Part shown: positions 21,023 through 32,397 of the stretch, piece after piece | Layout: each line of letters begins with the position of its first letter | How positions within the stretch are numbered: the first letter of the stretch is position 1 | The notes under the pieces: model-generated | The model's database searches: none | The model's input: the letters and a program-made list of their open reading frames with translations, nothing else | Told to the model about the DNA's origin: nothing | Made by a program: the position numbers and the translations under genes | Source: Isochrysis galbana | Taxonomy: Eukaryota; Haptophyta; Isochrysidales; Isochrysidaceae | DNA: 64,000 nt | NCBI GenBank assembly: GCA_018136815.1 | Contig: CM030942.1 | Coordinates: forward strand, 3,724,574 to 3,788,573 | Direction of reading: 5' to 3'

Positions 21023-22084
21023 TCATGACGCAGTGATATCATAGAACTCCCCGCGCACCATCGCAACCGCAATCGAGAATCTTTCTGTGAGTTGGACAGC
21101 ATCATAGTCGAAGTCGGCATCAAGCTTGAAGGGTTCGACGCCGTCACCTGTCGCGCACGGGTAGTCGTCGCGAGCAGCCGGCGCCATAGTTGCGCCCGTC
21201 TTGGTGCGGACCTCGTCCGGCCTAGGCTGTGATTCAACGACTGCCGAGACCCATTTCTCATAAACCGATTGGTCCTCGAACCCGGCTGCCTCAAAAGAGG
21301 GCAGCCCATTGAGACGTGCTATGGTCCGGGGCGAGGGGAGCGTGGCCATCTCTGGAATGTGCACGGCCTCAATTGGTTTTTCCTCATCCCACGACTCCAT
21401 TTCATCGGGAACAACTGTGCTGCGCGTGCTGGCCTCCTGCATGACCGCCAGCAGTTCGGAGCGCACGCGAGCAGCAATCGATACACTGCCGCCCTCGGCC
21501 TCGCGCGGCGCACGCTCATGCAGGTGGCGCCCGACGTCCTCATCGGCGAAGATGTCGTCATCCGGAACCAAAGGCAACGGCCGCCCGCACTTGGCAGCAT
21601 CTTTTGTGCTGTTCACCGTGAGTGGCGACGGCAGAACCACTCCCTCCTCCTGACTCTTCACCTCCTCCTCCTCCTCCTCCTCCTCCTCCTCCTCCTCTTC
21701 CTCTCCCTCATCTTCGACAAAGTTGTCCAGCTTCAGCTTCACGTGAGCAGGCGACGCGCTGGCATCTCTCGTTGCTCCCGGCGCGAGGCAGAGCTCTTCA
21801 AGCTCCTCCTCCTCGCTCAGCCACTCCTCCTGCGCCGCGGGTCTCCCCAAACCGTCCTTCTCTCCCTCTCTCACGCGCTCTCTCTCCCTCTCCCTCTCCC
21901 TCCCTCCTCTCTTCTTCTCCCTCGTCCCACCCGCTCCCAGAGCAAGGGCGAGCCGGTGGAGCGCGGCGAGCTCGTGCGCATCGGTGCGCGGCAAGCCAAG
22001 GGATACCTCGAACGCCGCCGCCGACTCGCCCGCGCCCGCCAGCGCTGCCTCAAGCGCCAGGCCTATCCCGTCGTCGTCCGCCAT
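21023..22084 (-). CDS. Acidic protein of unknown function
   Basis: 353 residues from the first ATG (MADDDGIGLALEAALAGAGE) to a TGA. The N-terminal ~60 residues are helical. An arginine/glutamate repeat follows (RERERERERV, from a CT microsatellite in the complement), then a polyglutamate run (from TCC repeats, about 21,655-21,710) and acidic LSEEEELEELCLAPG. The C-terminal ~150 residues have normal composition (VYEKWVSAVVESQPRPDEV, LDADFDYDAVQLTERFS) and are probably the conserved part. No domain is recognised. Codon use matches neighbouring genes. The two microsatellite-derived segments are likely length-variable. Confidence 0.7.
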   Translation of the reverse strand: MADDDGIGLALEAALAGAGESAAAFEVSLGLPRTDAHELAALHRLALALGAGGTREKKRGGRERERERERVREGEKDGLGRPAAQEEWLSEEEELEELCLAPGATRDASASPAHVKLKLDNFVEDEGEEEEEEEEEEEEEEVKSQEEGVVLPSPLTVNSTKDAAKCGRPLPLVPDDDIFADEDVGRHLHERAPREAEGGSVSIAARVRSELLAVMQEASTRSTVVPDEMESWDEEKPIEAVHIPEMATLPSPRTIARLNGLPSFEAAGFEDQSVYEKWVSAVVESQPRPDEVRTKTGATMAPAARDDYPCATGDGVEPFKLDADFDYDAVQLTERFSIAVAMVRGEFYDITAS

Positions 22085-22280
22085 CCGCCGCACGCCCCAA
22101 AGAGAGAGAGAGAGAGGGTATGCCGGGCTTTTTAACTCCTAACCCCCTTTGCAAGACAAGATTTTTTAGTTAAAGAAAGCTCGCGGCGCCAGTTTTTAGT
22201 TAAAATCTCCCGGAACGGCGGAAAGCACGCTGTTGGTTTTCGGGCCGCCTCGCTATTGAACTTTTGGCTACCCGCCAGCG

Positions 22281-22573
22281 ATGCCGGACGAGGCCCTGCC
22301 CGCGGACGAGCTGCTTAGCGAGCTGGAGTCAGCTGCCAACTAGTGACTAGTGAAGGCGAGGCGCCCAATCGCCCACGGCCCACGGGACGGCGGCATAGGA
22401 GCACCAAGCTCGACGCGTTGCGCGAGAAGCGCGAGAAGCGCCTCGTGCAGCTCAGGAAGGGGCGCAAGCGGGAATATATATATATATGCGCGCGCGTGGT
22501 CGACTGCGAGGACAAGCTGGGCGCCGCGGTCAACAAGGCAGCCATGTCGCATTCGCGAATCGAGGCTCGTTAG
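22281..22573 (+). pseudogene. Broken coding fragment, unknown
   Basis: An ATG at 22,281 gives MPDEALPADELLSELESAAN and stops. A second frame carries STKLDALREKREKRLVQLRK, a basic helix interrupted by a TA microsatellite (22,474-22,486), then VVDCEDKLGAAVNKA. The pieces look like two exons or a decayed helical protein, but no splice sites joining them are convincing. Confidence 0.3.
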
Positions 22574-22901
22574 GCTTCTCTTCGTCGTTCGGTATTCTCG
22601 TTATAATTCTCTCGTTCTCGTTCTCGGTCAAAAGATTCGCTTGGACGCATAGGATCTCGGGTTGTGGACTAAGTTGTTCTGACAGATCTGGTAGCAGGTC
22701 TGTTGGCTTGGTGCTAGGCCGTTCCCACCTGGCGTATCGAGCGCCCGATAGGACCGGGCGGCAAGGACTCGCAAAATTAGCTTCTAACTTTAAAATTACG
22801 CGGGAGCCCGTGGCGGGAGCGCGAAGCCGCTTGGCGCGAGCGCTTCCCCCTTCCCCCCTCCTCCCCCGCCCCCTCTCCCTCCCCACTCCCCATCACCTAT
22901 C

Positions 22902-23455
22902 ATGTCCTTGGCCTCGGAGAGCTCTGCCCGCAGTGGTTCGTCGAGTGGCAGTGCAAGGCTGCGCGCTGAAGACTCGCCGTCGGTGAGTATGCTCACCGCT
23001 CTCATGCGATCCCGCGCTCTGCGCACTGCCGGATGCCGCACGTTGTTGCGCACCGCGCACATCACTCTCACGTCTCATCTCTCACCACATCACCCTTCCA
23101 TGGCTCAGATGTCGGGCGGCACTGAAACTCACGCGTGGGGTACGGAGCCCTTGTGGCAGCTCGAGGGATCCGCTCTCGAGTGGTCGACGGTGCGCGAGGT
23201 GGATGGCCGCGTGAAGAATCGCAAGAAGGATAAGACGTGTGCGTTCTGCGGCAAGATGTACTCAGGCGGGCCAGTGGTCATGCTCGATCCGTCGTACTGT
23301 CGGACCAGACCTTGGTGGCTCTGGTGCAACTCTATTACGAGATGCAGCGCGAGATGGATGGCTCGACCAACAAGAACGACACGGTATGGCAGGTGATCTA
23401 CGAGGTCTACGAGGCGCGTGTAGGCGAGGGCAAACTCCCCGCCTCGGACTCTTGA
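22902..23455 (+). CDS. Small gene with CxxC motif and an apparent frameshift
   Basis: Exon 1 22,902-22,982 (MSLASESSARSGSSSGSARL...) ends at a strong GTGAGT donor. Exon 2 begins at 23,109 after CCATGGCTCAG, in phase 0, and reads MSGGTETHAWGTEPLWQLEG, VREVDGRVKNRKKDKTCAFC and GKMYSGGPVVM. From about 23,275 the coding character jumps to another frame (LSDQTLVALVQLYYEMQREM, NDTVWQVIYEVYEARVGEGK) ending at 23,455. K-K-D-K-T-C-x-x-C resembles the start of BED or other small zinc fingers, but the expected histidines are not clear. Either a one-base error or a disabling frameshift is present. Confidence 0.5.
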
Positions 23456-23870
23456 CTCTCGACTCTTGCGAGAGCCTCGTGGCAGGCGTTGAAGCGTCCA
23501 TTTGAAAACTTGAAAAGGAGCACCGTGTCTACGTGCTCCATTGTCAATATTGCGCGAAGCGCTGTGTTTGGCTTTTGTAAAAAGACGGTAACACGGTAAC
23601 ACGTGTTTCCGCCATCTAGCATCTAGGGATGTCTGGACCCGGATGATCCCCAATATCCCCAAGCGCGCTCCTCCAACAAAAAGCGCGCTCCCAACAAGCA
23701 AGCTTTCTCCCTACTTGCTTGGGAGTAGGTGCGCGCTTTGGGGGGGGGGGGGGGGGGGGGGGGTCGAGGACGCTCGCTGTTCTGTGTTCTGCCCCAAATG
23801 CCAAATGCCAAATGTTCTCTCGGGGGTTCTATGGGTAGGGTCTAATTAATACCTATATACAGGGCTGTCC
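23456..23870. other. Non-coding stretch with a poly-G run
   Basis: No gene seen. 23,743-23,763 is an uninterrupted run of about 21 G, and AAGCGCGCTCC/CAACAAAAAGCGCGCTCC repeats precede it (23,660-23,690). Confidence 0.6.
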
Positions 23871-23906
23871 ATGGTAGAAGTTAGAAGAGGGAGGAGACGC
23901 GCGGCG

Positions 23907-26900
23907 ATGGCGCGCGCGGCGTCGGAGCCGAAGTATGAGGCAGCCATCGATTGGGCCCATTACACGCCTCGGCCACGTGAGGAGCTTGAGCGGATGTTGT
24001 GCTTGTCGGTAGCTGAGGTTTACTGGCGTGTTATCTCACCCGTACGCGCTGCTGAGCTCTCTCTCTCGAGGAATGAGGCGGCGTTCTCGAGAGAACACGG
24101 CCCCTTCTCTCATGTGAGGAGGGCTGGAACGCTGCCGCCGCCCAAGCCAGCGCGTCCGGAGGGGTCAGGGAAGACGGTCGAACGAATTGTAAGTCCAGCA
24201 GCCCATTGTACGCGTAGAAGGGGCGGGGGGAGGGGGAGGGGTGCGGAGTGGGAGGGGCAGACAGAAAGTGCCTCCCCCGCCTGGCCTCCTTCTCGCTCGC
24301 TCGCGCTAGCCCTTTCGGCCTCCTCGCTCGACTGGGCCCGCATGGCGCGCTATGTAATCTGCAATTGTCTCACGCATGCGCGCACTTGCATCTCAACCCA
24401 CGCTTTGCTTCATCTCCGGCACTCTCTTTTGCCAACGCTAGCGCTCGGCCAACGCCCCCTCACCCCTCCGCCCCTCGCTCCGGTGTCTTTTGCTTCCTCC
24501 CCTCCTCACCATTCTGTGTCCGGCGGATCCTTGCATCAGAGCGTTCCGCCGCACCCTCTGCACCCGCGCCACTCCGGCCCTTTCCTTTCGCCACGCGCTA
24601 GAGCAGCCGCTCTCCACCTTCCTCCCCGTCCCCCTCCTCCACCATCAAACGTAGATCTACAAGGATGAGGCCGGCGAGGAGTTCGAAGTAACGGCCGACC
24701 GGAAGCGAAAGCTGACCGAAGTCTCGTCGGCGTTGGGTGCCTTGTCCCTCTGCCCACTCTTGATCCGCATATGGGAACGCGACGGCACGCCCATTACGCT
24801 CCCCGCCGAGTGCGCATGCGCGCGCCTTGGCGGCCGCTGCCGGCCAGCCGCCACACCTTCGCACGTGCCATCAAATGAGCCTGAACAACCAGCGGCGGCG
24901 CCCGCGCCCGCCGCCAAGCGACAACGAACGCCGCCCGAGCGGCAACAGCCCAGGCGGCAACCGGCTGAGTCTGACGATGGCGCTGCTAACAAGCCAAGAC
25001 GGAGCGGCTCGCGGGCAAAGAGCTCAGACGTAAAGGTGGCAGGAGACACGAGTATCAAAGGAGCTGCTAGTGAGCCGGGCGAAAGCCGCAATGTGCTTGA
25101 ACTCTTCGACCGGCTGCTCAGCGAGGGTACGCGGGCCAGCCCCTCATCTGTTGCACGTACGTGCGGGAATCCAGCGTCCCCCCGTGCCTCACGCGCCCTC
25201 CCCTGCCGGCCCCCGCTCTGCTCGTGGAGCGTGTGCTTGGCACCGTGACGGCGCTACTTCCATCACCTCAATCTGCCCCATCAATGCCTCGCGCCGCAAC
25301 TTCTCCGCGCCTGCAGATGCCTCGTCCGCGGACAAAACCCTCACATCGAGCCGCAATCTGCCTGATGACGCGGCCGGCGCGTTGGCCGCTGCGCGCGCAT
25401 TACTCAGCACATCCATCACTGCGGCTGAGGCACGGCTGCTCCGACTCCAATTCGCCACCGCGCTCGCCTCGCACTCGCTTGTCGACGCAGACGCTTCCGA
25501 TGACCTGATGTGTGCGGTTGAGCCGGCGACGGGGCCGGCTGGCGCAGCTGCAGGCGCATCGGCTGCGGCCAGTTCGATGGGAGCTTTGCAGGCGCAAGTG
25601 CTAGAGTCGGCCGATCTTGTGCTCGGCAGGCTGTGCGAGGTCAACGCCCTAGTAACCTCGCCCGTCACGCAGAATCGAGGACGCCGCTCGCGCTCACCAG
25701 CGGAGGGCGAGCTGGCCGACAACTTGCCGGGTGGCGCGGGAAGGCGCGTGGTGGCACCACCGCCCGCGGATGAGGATGAGGTCATCTGCGCATCCACGGT
25801 CCTCCAAACGCTCTCCTGCTGGATTGGCTCCAAGCGCTGGCTCTCGCGCCTCTTGTCGGAGCGTGTCGAACAGGTGCGCCAGGCTCACCATGCGCCAAGC
25901 GCGCGTCTTTCCCACGCCCCGCCCGGCCCGGCGCCAACCACCGCTCGCCTCCCACGGCTTGTTTGCAGGTATGGGACACACTGCACTCGCGCGGCGGCGC
26001 GCAGCTCGAGGCCTCGCTCATCCTCGCACGCGAGACGGTACGCCTCAACTTTGCCCTCTGCCGTACTGCCGACGTGATCCGGAGGCACAAGGCGACTGCG
26101 ACGCACCAGCTCGGCCTCGCCAAGCAGCGTGCTACCGCCACGGCCAGTACGGCAGACGCGATGGTGATTCAGCGCGCTGCAGCCTTGGCGCCGCCGACCG
26201 ATGCGCCGCCACCGACTGCCGCGCCGCCGCCGACAACGACCGCCGCGCTACCGCCGTCGGGCAGCGCGCAGATGCACGCGCACGTCCTGGCACAGCCACC
26301 CCACACAGGCGTCGCAGCGACCGGTGGCGCCACAATGCACCCCGGGGTCGTCTTCATGCCGTTCGCGGCTCAACAGCCGCACCAGGTCGTGCCGCAAGCC
26401 AAGCCTAGCATGAACCCTGTATGGAGCGGGCCGGTGCAGCCTCTACCGCTTGGATCCACCGCCCAGACGATCGCGCCGCCGGTAGCTATGAAGCTGCAGC
26501 CCGCCCCTTTGCCGCACGCCGCCGCCAGCGCGTACAACCCACCAGTCAACCCGCCGCCGCCATCAGCACCGCCCTCCCCCTCGCCGATGGACGAAGTGGG
26601 CGAGTCTGCGTCCGCCAAACTGGCTTACCACATAGACGACAACGAGGTCGAGCGGGCGCAAGCAGCCGCCACGCGCTCGGCTGCGCTGGTCTCGCTTCTC
26701 AGCGCACTCGTCCAGCTCTGCACGGCGATGGCTGTCGAGATTGCGGCACGCAAGAGTCGCGCCTCTGCCGGCTTCGCCGCCGTCTGCGAGTGCGGATGGG
26801 CCGGGTTGCGCAAAGGTGGCATGGCTCTTGTTGAGCAGTCCAGGCTAGTGGAGGAGCGCGTGGTTGCGATGCGCGCGGAGCGCACGGAGACTGTGCGCCG

Positions 26901-28686
26901 GCTCAGCTCGGCGATGCCCGAACCAGTACTCACCGCGATGTTGCAGCAAGAGCGGGCGCAGCTGCGGCTCTGGGCCGCCGCAGCGGAGGCGGCGCGAAAA
27001 CAGCGGGCGACCGCATTGCGCTTGGCCTCCATGAGGCCGCTCTTCATGTCTGGCACGCTGCCCATCGCCAAGAAGGAGCCTGGCGCCGAGGCCCCTGTGC
27101 CAAGTGGCGTCGCCGCCGATGACAGGTAAATCTCGCGCAGCTTCTAGATACGTCACCCGCACGCTCGGCCCGCCCGCCCCGAAGGTCACAATGAGTCATA
27201 TTATTCCACTGACTCCCCAACTTGCCACGCACCCACTCTTCTCGGCCATGGCAGGCGCCTGCTCGATCAACTCCTCGCCATTGCTGAAGCACATGACGCT
27301 ACACGGGCCGCTCTCCACAACGAGCTCCGCCTTTCAGAGCCCGACTCGAAGCGTATCACAGTGGCCCTCTCAAAGGGCGCTGCCGCTGCTGCGAAGCGGG
27401 CGGCGGCGGCTGCCTTTGCCACCGAGTTGGCGGCGCCCGCGACCAAGTGCCCGGCCACTGCAAGTGCCAGCCTCGCTACCTCGAAGGTATCTCAGGCACC
27501 CGCGGCCAAGTGCCTGGCCACTGCCAGCCTCGCCGCCTCCACGGTAGCTCAGACGCCCTCTCCGACGCCCGTCACGGGGGCCGGCCCGACTGCGGCAACG
27601 CCACCGCCGGCCCTGCCCCCGCAACCTGCCAACAGCGGACGCTCCAAGGCCGAGCCTCCCGCCAGCGGACGCTCCAAGGCCGAGCCTCCCGCCAGCGGAC
27701 GCTCCAAGGCCGAGCCTCCCGCCAGCGGACGCTCCAAGGCCGAGCCTCCCGCCAGCGGACGCTCCAAGGCCGAGCCTCCCGCCAGCGGACGCTCCAAGGC
27801 CGAGCCTCCCGCCAGCGGACGCTCCAAGGCCGAGCCTCCCGCCAGCGGACGCTCCAAGGCCGAGCCTCCCGCCAGCGGACGCTCCAAGGCCGGGCCGCCC
27901 AGTGGGCGCTCCAAGGTCGAGCCCCTCGCGAGCGGACGCTCCAAGGCCGAGGCTCCCGCTAGCGGACTCTCCAAGGCCGAGCCGCCCTCCAGCGGACGCT
28001 CCAAGGCCGAGCCGCCTGCCAGCGGACGTTCCAAGGCTGAGATGCCCGCCAGCGGACGCTCCAAGGCCGAGCCATCCGCCGCGATCCCTCAGCCGCCGTC
28101 GCAGTACGCACCTGTATTGTCGCAGTACGCAACACTTCAACCAATCACAACGCCATGCCAGATGTTAGCACCGCGGTCTGTGCCGCAGCAGCTACAGCAC
28201 GCGCCAATGATTGCTGGGTGCGGTGGGCCCATGGGGCAGATCCAATCGCACGGCCAGCTTCCAGCCGCCACGCAGCCACCTTGCGCCCCGCAAGCGCAGC
28301 AGCTCTCTCTACAAGGGGAGCTACATACGGAGCGCCACGTGCATCAGCCCATGCCCCAGGCGATGGCGGCGGTTGGCGGATCTCGACCCATTGTAGGGGC
28401 AACCGCGACCTCCCCGTTTAATACGGGGTACGCACTCCCATATTGCGCTTACGGAGCTCCTACGACTCCAGTGGGCCACGTTGGACATCCGATGGCCCAG
28501 ATCGCGCAGCAAGTGCACATCCAAGTCGTGCCTGGGCCTGGCCAGATGTTCCAACAGCCACACATCTTACCCTTCGGGCAGCCGGTACAAGTAGCGCCCC
28601 CAATGCACATTGTCGCGGGCCAGCTGTTTGCGACACCGCAAACGCCGGCGCCCACCAATCAGCCGGCGCAAGGCCAGCCAAGGTGA
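23907..28686 (+). CDS. Five-exon gene, ~1,299-residue unknown protein with ten-residue tandem repeats
   Basis: Exons 23,907-24,188, 24,655-25,126, 25,317-25,873, 25,969-27,125 and 27,255-28,686 join with matching phases (0, 1, 0, 2). Donors are GTAAGT, GTACGC, GTGCGC and GTAAAT; acceptors all end in AG after pyrimidines. An upstream ATG at 23,871 would add 12 residues. The N-terminus reads YEAAIDWAHYTPRPREELER; exon 2 gives EFEVTADRKRKLTEVSSALG and a basic, nuclear-signal-like stretch (AAKRQRTPPERQQPRRQ). Exons 3 and 4 hold two alanine-rich helical blocks around a proline-rich linker (26,170-26,610). Exon 5 starts RLLDQLLAIAEAHDATRAAL and continues with about 15 SGRSKAEPPA repeats (27,630-28,080) and a Q/P-rich tail. 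The composition suggests a nuclear or regulatory protein; no domain is recognised. Confidence 0.8.
27633..28080 (+). repeat. 30-bp coding tandem repeat (SGRSKAEPPA)
   Basis: About nine nearly perfect copies of a 30-bp unit around AGCGGACGCTCCAAGGCCGA (27,633-27,890), then about six diverged ones (SGRSKVEPLA, SGLSKAEPPS, SGRSKAEMPA). It lies inside exon 5 of the five-exon gene and keeps frame. Confidence 0.97.
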
Positions 28687-29716
28687 GGATACGACGTGGC
28701 CAGCCGAGCTCTAGGCCGCCGGCCGCCCTGAATGCCCGAGCTTGCGATCTTGCCTCGCAGTGGCTCTCGCCGCGACTGGGCGGCCATCACAATCTCATAC
28801 GTGTGCCGTCAAGGAGCGTGATTGTCGTGTGCTCATTGGCACGCTCATGCGGCTTTTGTGTTCATCGGTAGCGCTGTACGACCGGGGAAAGTTTTGGCGC
28901 AATGCAACGGGAAGGGCGGCTCACCGTTGCTTTGGCGTAATGCTGCATCGGTCTTCCAAATGATGGAATTTGTGAGGCGGGCACGTTGAATGTTGGACGC
29001 CTCATACTGGACATTGCTAGTGCACTTGCCGGCTGGACGTATGTGTGAGGGTGCGTTGGTATCGTATTGTAGCGCATATGTGTTTCGCGAGCCTAGGGAG
29101 GATTGTTTAGAATTGACGTGGCGCCTAGATTGGGCGCGCAAAATGCAAAATGTGCGCCTGTTGTGGTTGTAGTGTGGTTTGGGGGTGGGATTTTTTTTGG
29201 TTTCAAGCTCGTAGCTGTCAAGCATCCTTTTCCTTTTGGCTATTTTGATGCGTTAGATGGGGACTGAGAGCTTACGTAGCAAGACCGGACCGGCGTCCCC
29301 AGCCCATCGGCCATCGGGGCGCGGCGGCGTGGTTGAGGCATGCAAGTCTGTGGCTGCGACGCTGGGCATTGGCCCCATGTTCCCCACAGCTGTAACGACA
29401 GGCGTGCCGCGTCGTCACGTAATGATACATTAAAAGTAAAAGGCCACCCTCCAGCCCCTCCACGCCTGCTAGGCCCAAGTAAAATTACGTACAAAATCTT
29501 GCCTGAATATGTAGGAGAAATATGTCGAAATATGCACGAAATGCGCCCGACTACCAAATACGCAAAAAAGGAAAAAGTACGCATACCGCAAGCAAGAAGA
29601 ATACGTCATTGTAGATGTAGATTGTAGCATGCCACTGAAGCACTGAGCACTGAAGCCTATCGCCACGAAGGCGTAGGGCTAGTGGAGAGGGCTCAACAAA
29701 CAAGAAACAAGGGGTT
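28687..29716. other. 3' flank and intergenic stretch
   Basis: No ORF with coding character. 28,860-29,230 is less GC-rich and probably includes 3' untranslated sequence of the five-exon gene; no other structure is seen. Confidence 0.5.
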
Positions 29717-30297
29717 TTGAGGCCACTCAACAGCGACTCAACGGACGGGGGAGTTTTCAAAACGGTTTACACTACTGCCCTAGGCCATCGCTTCCCGCGG
29801 ACTTTCCACGTGACCCTCGATGATGGGGAGAATTTCAACTTGGACTACGCGGTCCGCTCCTCGGTGGAATGCGTGACGCCGGAAGGCGACATTGCCATAC
29901 ACGGCGCCCCAGGAGGTTGCAAAGGGTACGATAAGCCGTGGGTCCTAGCTAACAGACTTAAAAAGACGATACATACGATTATCTCTAAGGAGCAAGTGGG
30001 CTTCGTGCCTAGGAGGATGATAGGCGAAGCCACCCACCTCTTAAAACTAGTGCAAGCGTACCTAGACGACACAGAAGAAGAGGGCCTAGCCCTGGCGATA
30101 GACTGGGAAAAAGCCTTCGATAGAGTCAGTTGGGATTATTATCATAAAGCGATACAAGCGCTGGGCTTCGGCCCTGGTTACTCTAGATGGCTAGCGCTAT
30201 TAACCAACACGGATTCACTCCCGATCAGATGGATCAAGGCTAACGGCAGACGCAGCAATCCCTTCACGATACATTGCGGCATGCCCCAAGGATGCCG
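29717..30297 (+). mobile_element. Non-LTR reverse transcriptase fragment (plus strand)
   Basis: From 29,938 the frame reads VLANRLKKTIHTIISKEQVG, FVPRRMIGEATHLLKLVQAY, LALAIDWEKAFDRVSWDYYH and IHCGMPQGC. These are the palm motifs up to GMPQG (motif B) of a LINE reverse transcriptase; the FADD motif is missing because the fragment ends. The 29,717-29,937 segment upstream is open in the same frame (RTFHVTLDDGENFNLDYAVR) but is not recognisable RT and may be a different sequence fused at the LANRLKK point. Confidence 0.85.
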
Positions 30298-31048
30298 TTT
30301 GTGCTTCTTGGGTTGGTTGTAGATGGAAGAGGGAGTGGGAGAGGAAGTGAAGTGTTGAAAGAGGGCCCAAGGCAGGGCACTGAGTTGTAGGTACTTGTGG
30401 CCCACAAGAGTGGGGCGAAGACGAGAAGTGTATCAACATGTGTCTTGAGTTGAAATGTTTGGTGCTTGAAACACAAGGCGAGGGGGTTCGTGTTCGTGTT
30501 GTTTGGGTTGGTTGTAGTGTGAAGGGGGAGTGGGAGAGGGAGTCAAGTGTTGAAAGAGGGCCCAAGGCAGGGCACTGAGTTGTAGGTACTTGTGGCCCAC
30601 AAGAGTGGGGTGAAGATGAGAAGTGTGTCAACATGTTGGAAAACAGAGGCATTGAGTGCTCTCTGTGGAAGATTGATTGTTGTGAAGTGCCCTCCCATGT
30701 TGGGTGCACTGATGGTAGAGGTTTCCACCATGGGGAGGGCAGCTCAGCTGCCCTCCCACATGAGGTGCTCTTGGGGTGGGAGGGTTTCCCACGGTTGGAG
30801 GGGGTCTCAAAGACCCCCTGCATGATGCGCAGAGCCATGGTGGCAACCTGTTCGGTGCCAGTGCTCGCCACCCCGCGCGCTCGCGCGGGTGTGGTTTGGA
30901 TGGGCTGGATGGGCTTTGAGAGGGCTTTCTGACGAGCCGCCTCGGGCGGCGTGGGGCGTCCCAGGTGGGGCGCAGTGGCGAGGGTCGCCTGAGGCTCGGG
31001 AGCGGTCGCGGCACGCTCCATAGTTCAAACTATAACAATAGGTTTTTC
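30298..31048 (-). mobile_element. LINE-like element 5' part with ORF1 fragment, copy 3
   Basis: On the minus strand AACCTATTGTTATAGTTT (31,045-31,027) precedes an ATG at 31,021 opening a long ORF (MERAATAPEPQATLATAPHL...). It contains an internal duplication of about 190 bp: HSCGPQVPTTQCPALGPLST occurs twice, at about 30,590 and 30,390. The protein is proline- and serine-rich like the ORF1 of copy 8. Its downstream end runs into the antisense of the RT fragment at about 30,297. Confidence 0.75.
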
Positions 31049-31049
31049 T

Positions 31050-31643
31050 CTTTTTGAGTCTGTTAGCTAGTACCCTGGCGAGGATTTTGTAGTCCGTTTG
31101 GAGCAACGTAATTGGTCTATAATTTCTCGGGTCCCTAGCGTCCCCTTTTTTGTAGAGCAAAGCTATATCACCCGAGCATGTATCCTCCGGTAACGCCCCC
31201 GTTCTGTAGGCTTCGTGAAACATGTCCATCAGTCGCGGGGCCACTAGCTTTTCGAAGCTTTGGTAGAACTCCATTGGTATGCCGTCCGGTCCCGTGGATT
31301 TACCTTTCGCCATTTGTCGTATAGCCCTAACGATCTCCGAGTAACCGATGGGCTTGTCCAAGAAGGACCTATGACTCGTAGGTATCTGGCGCTGCCTCAG
31401 CGCACTAAGGAGGGGCTCCGCGTTATGAGAGATCTTTTCGCTGAAGAGCCATACATAGTAACTCCGCAACGAGGCCAATATCGCGGAGTCATCGGTTACT
31501 ACATTATCTTCCTCCAGGGCCGGGTGCGGGTCCTCCCATCTCACTCCGGCATACATCGCCGGGATGTCGCCGCTAGCGTGTCTAGGTGTGAATCTCTTAA
31601 AAAATTGCGGGACATCAGTCGAATTGAGCGATCGAATGTCCAC
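31050..31643 (-). mobile_element. Non-LTR reverse transcriptase N-terminal fragment (minus strand)
   Basis: The minus strand reads FLDKPIGYSEIVRAIRQMAK, KSTGPDGIPMEFYQSFEKLV and RNYRPITLLQTDYKILARVL, then ANRLKK: the classical finger/palm start of LINE RTs (S/T-x-GPDG and YRPI motifs). It stops exactly where the plus-strand fragment at 29,938 begins (LANRLKK), so the two are complementary parts of one RT type lying in opposite orientation. Confidence 0.88.
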
Positions 31644-31660
31644 AGTTGTATATGGAGCAG

Positions 31661-32110
31661 TATTTTAAAATTAAAGCATATTTTAAAATTAAAGCATAAC
31701 AACTTTTTTCTCTGCTTCCCCCCGCGGTGCATGTTCCCCCCGAGGGGACGCCGCGTCAACGCTTTTCCCCTGCGTCTCCTCTAAGACCGACAACTACATA
31801 AACACTCGATTTAAGAGATATTTCGCACGGAGCATCTGTGATGACTTGTAATCACATCGGTGCACGCCGTGCATGGGCACGGCGCGATGTGCATCGGTCC
31901 CCCGCGGAGACGCCGTGCGTGCGCATGTCAACTTTTTCCATCTGCGTACCCCCTAAGGCCCATAACTACGTAAACTAGCCGTATAGCGATGTTTCTTTGC
32001 GCAGCACATGTGATGACTTGCAATCACATTGTGCACGCCGTGCGTGGGCACGGCGCGATGTGTATCGCCCCCCCCCGCGGTGGCGCCGTGCGTGCGCATA
32101 GCAATTTCCA
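31661..32110. repeat. Tandem repeats: 18-bp AT-rich pair and 172-bp pair
   Basis: 31,661-31,698 holds two copies of TATTTTAAAATTAAAGCA. 31,757-31,928 and 31,929-32,105 are about 80% similar copies of a ~172-bp unit containing GTGATGACTTGYAATCACAT and the hairpin CGCCGTGC...GCACGGCG. No coding sense seen. Confidence 0.8.
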
Positions 32111-32397
32111 GGAAGGTGCACGCCGTGCGTTCACTCTTTCCGCGGGGGAACTCTGGGCGCGGAGGAGGTCGGGAACCATGGGGACACCTCCTGGGATCGT
32201 AGAATTATTACCGTATATGGCGAAACACTTACGTAAACAACTGATGTGTCTTGGCCTCTCTCCCTCCTCCCCCCCCCGGGGGGTCCCTTCCCCCTCCCCC
32301 TCTCATCGACCTACCAGAGAGAGAAGGCTCCTACTGCCTGCCTCCCTCCTCCCTCCTCGCTCACCCTCCAGCTCTCTCCTCGCTGGCGTGGCTGCGC

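Noticed and set aside
27633-27900. CRISPR-like array of 30-bp repeats
   Set aside because: Repeats are directly adjacent with no unique spacers, lie in frame within an exon and are in a eukaryotic genome.
29717-31643. Twin-priming inversion of a single LINE insertion
   Set aside because: Twin priming places the inverted 5' part before the 3' part in head-to-head order; here the two RT parts are tail to tail with another 5' end between them.
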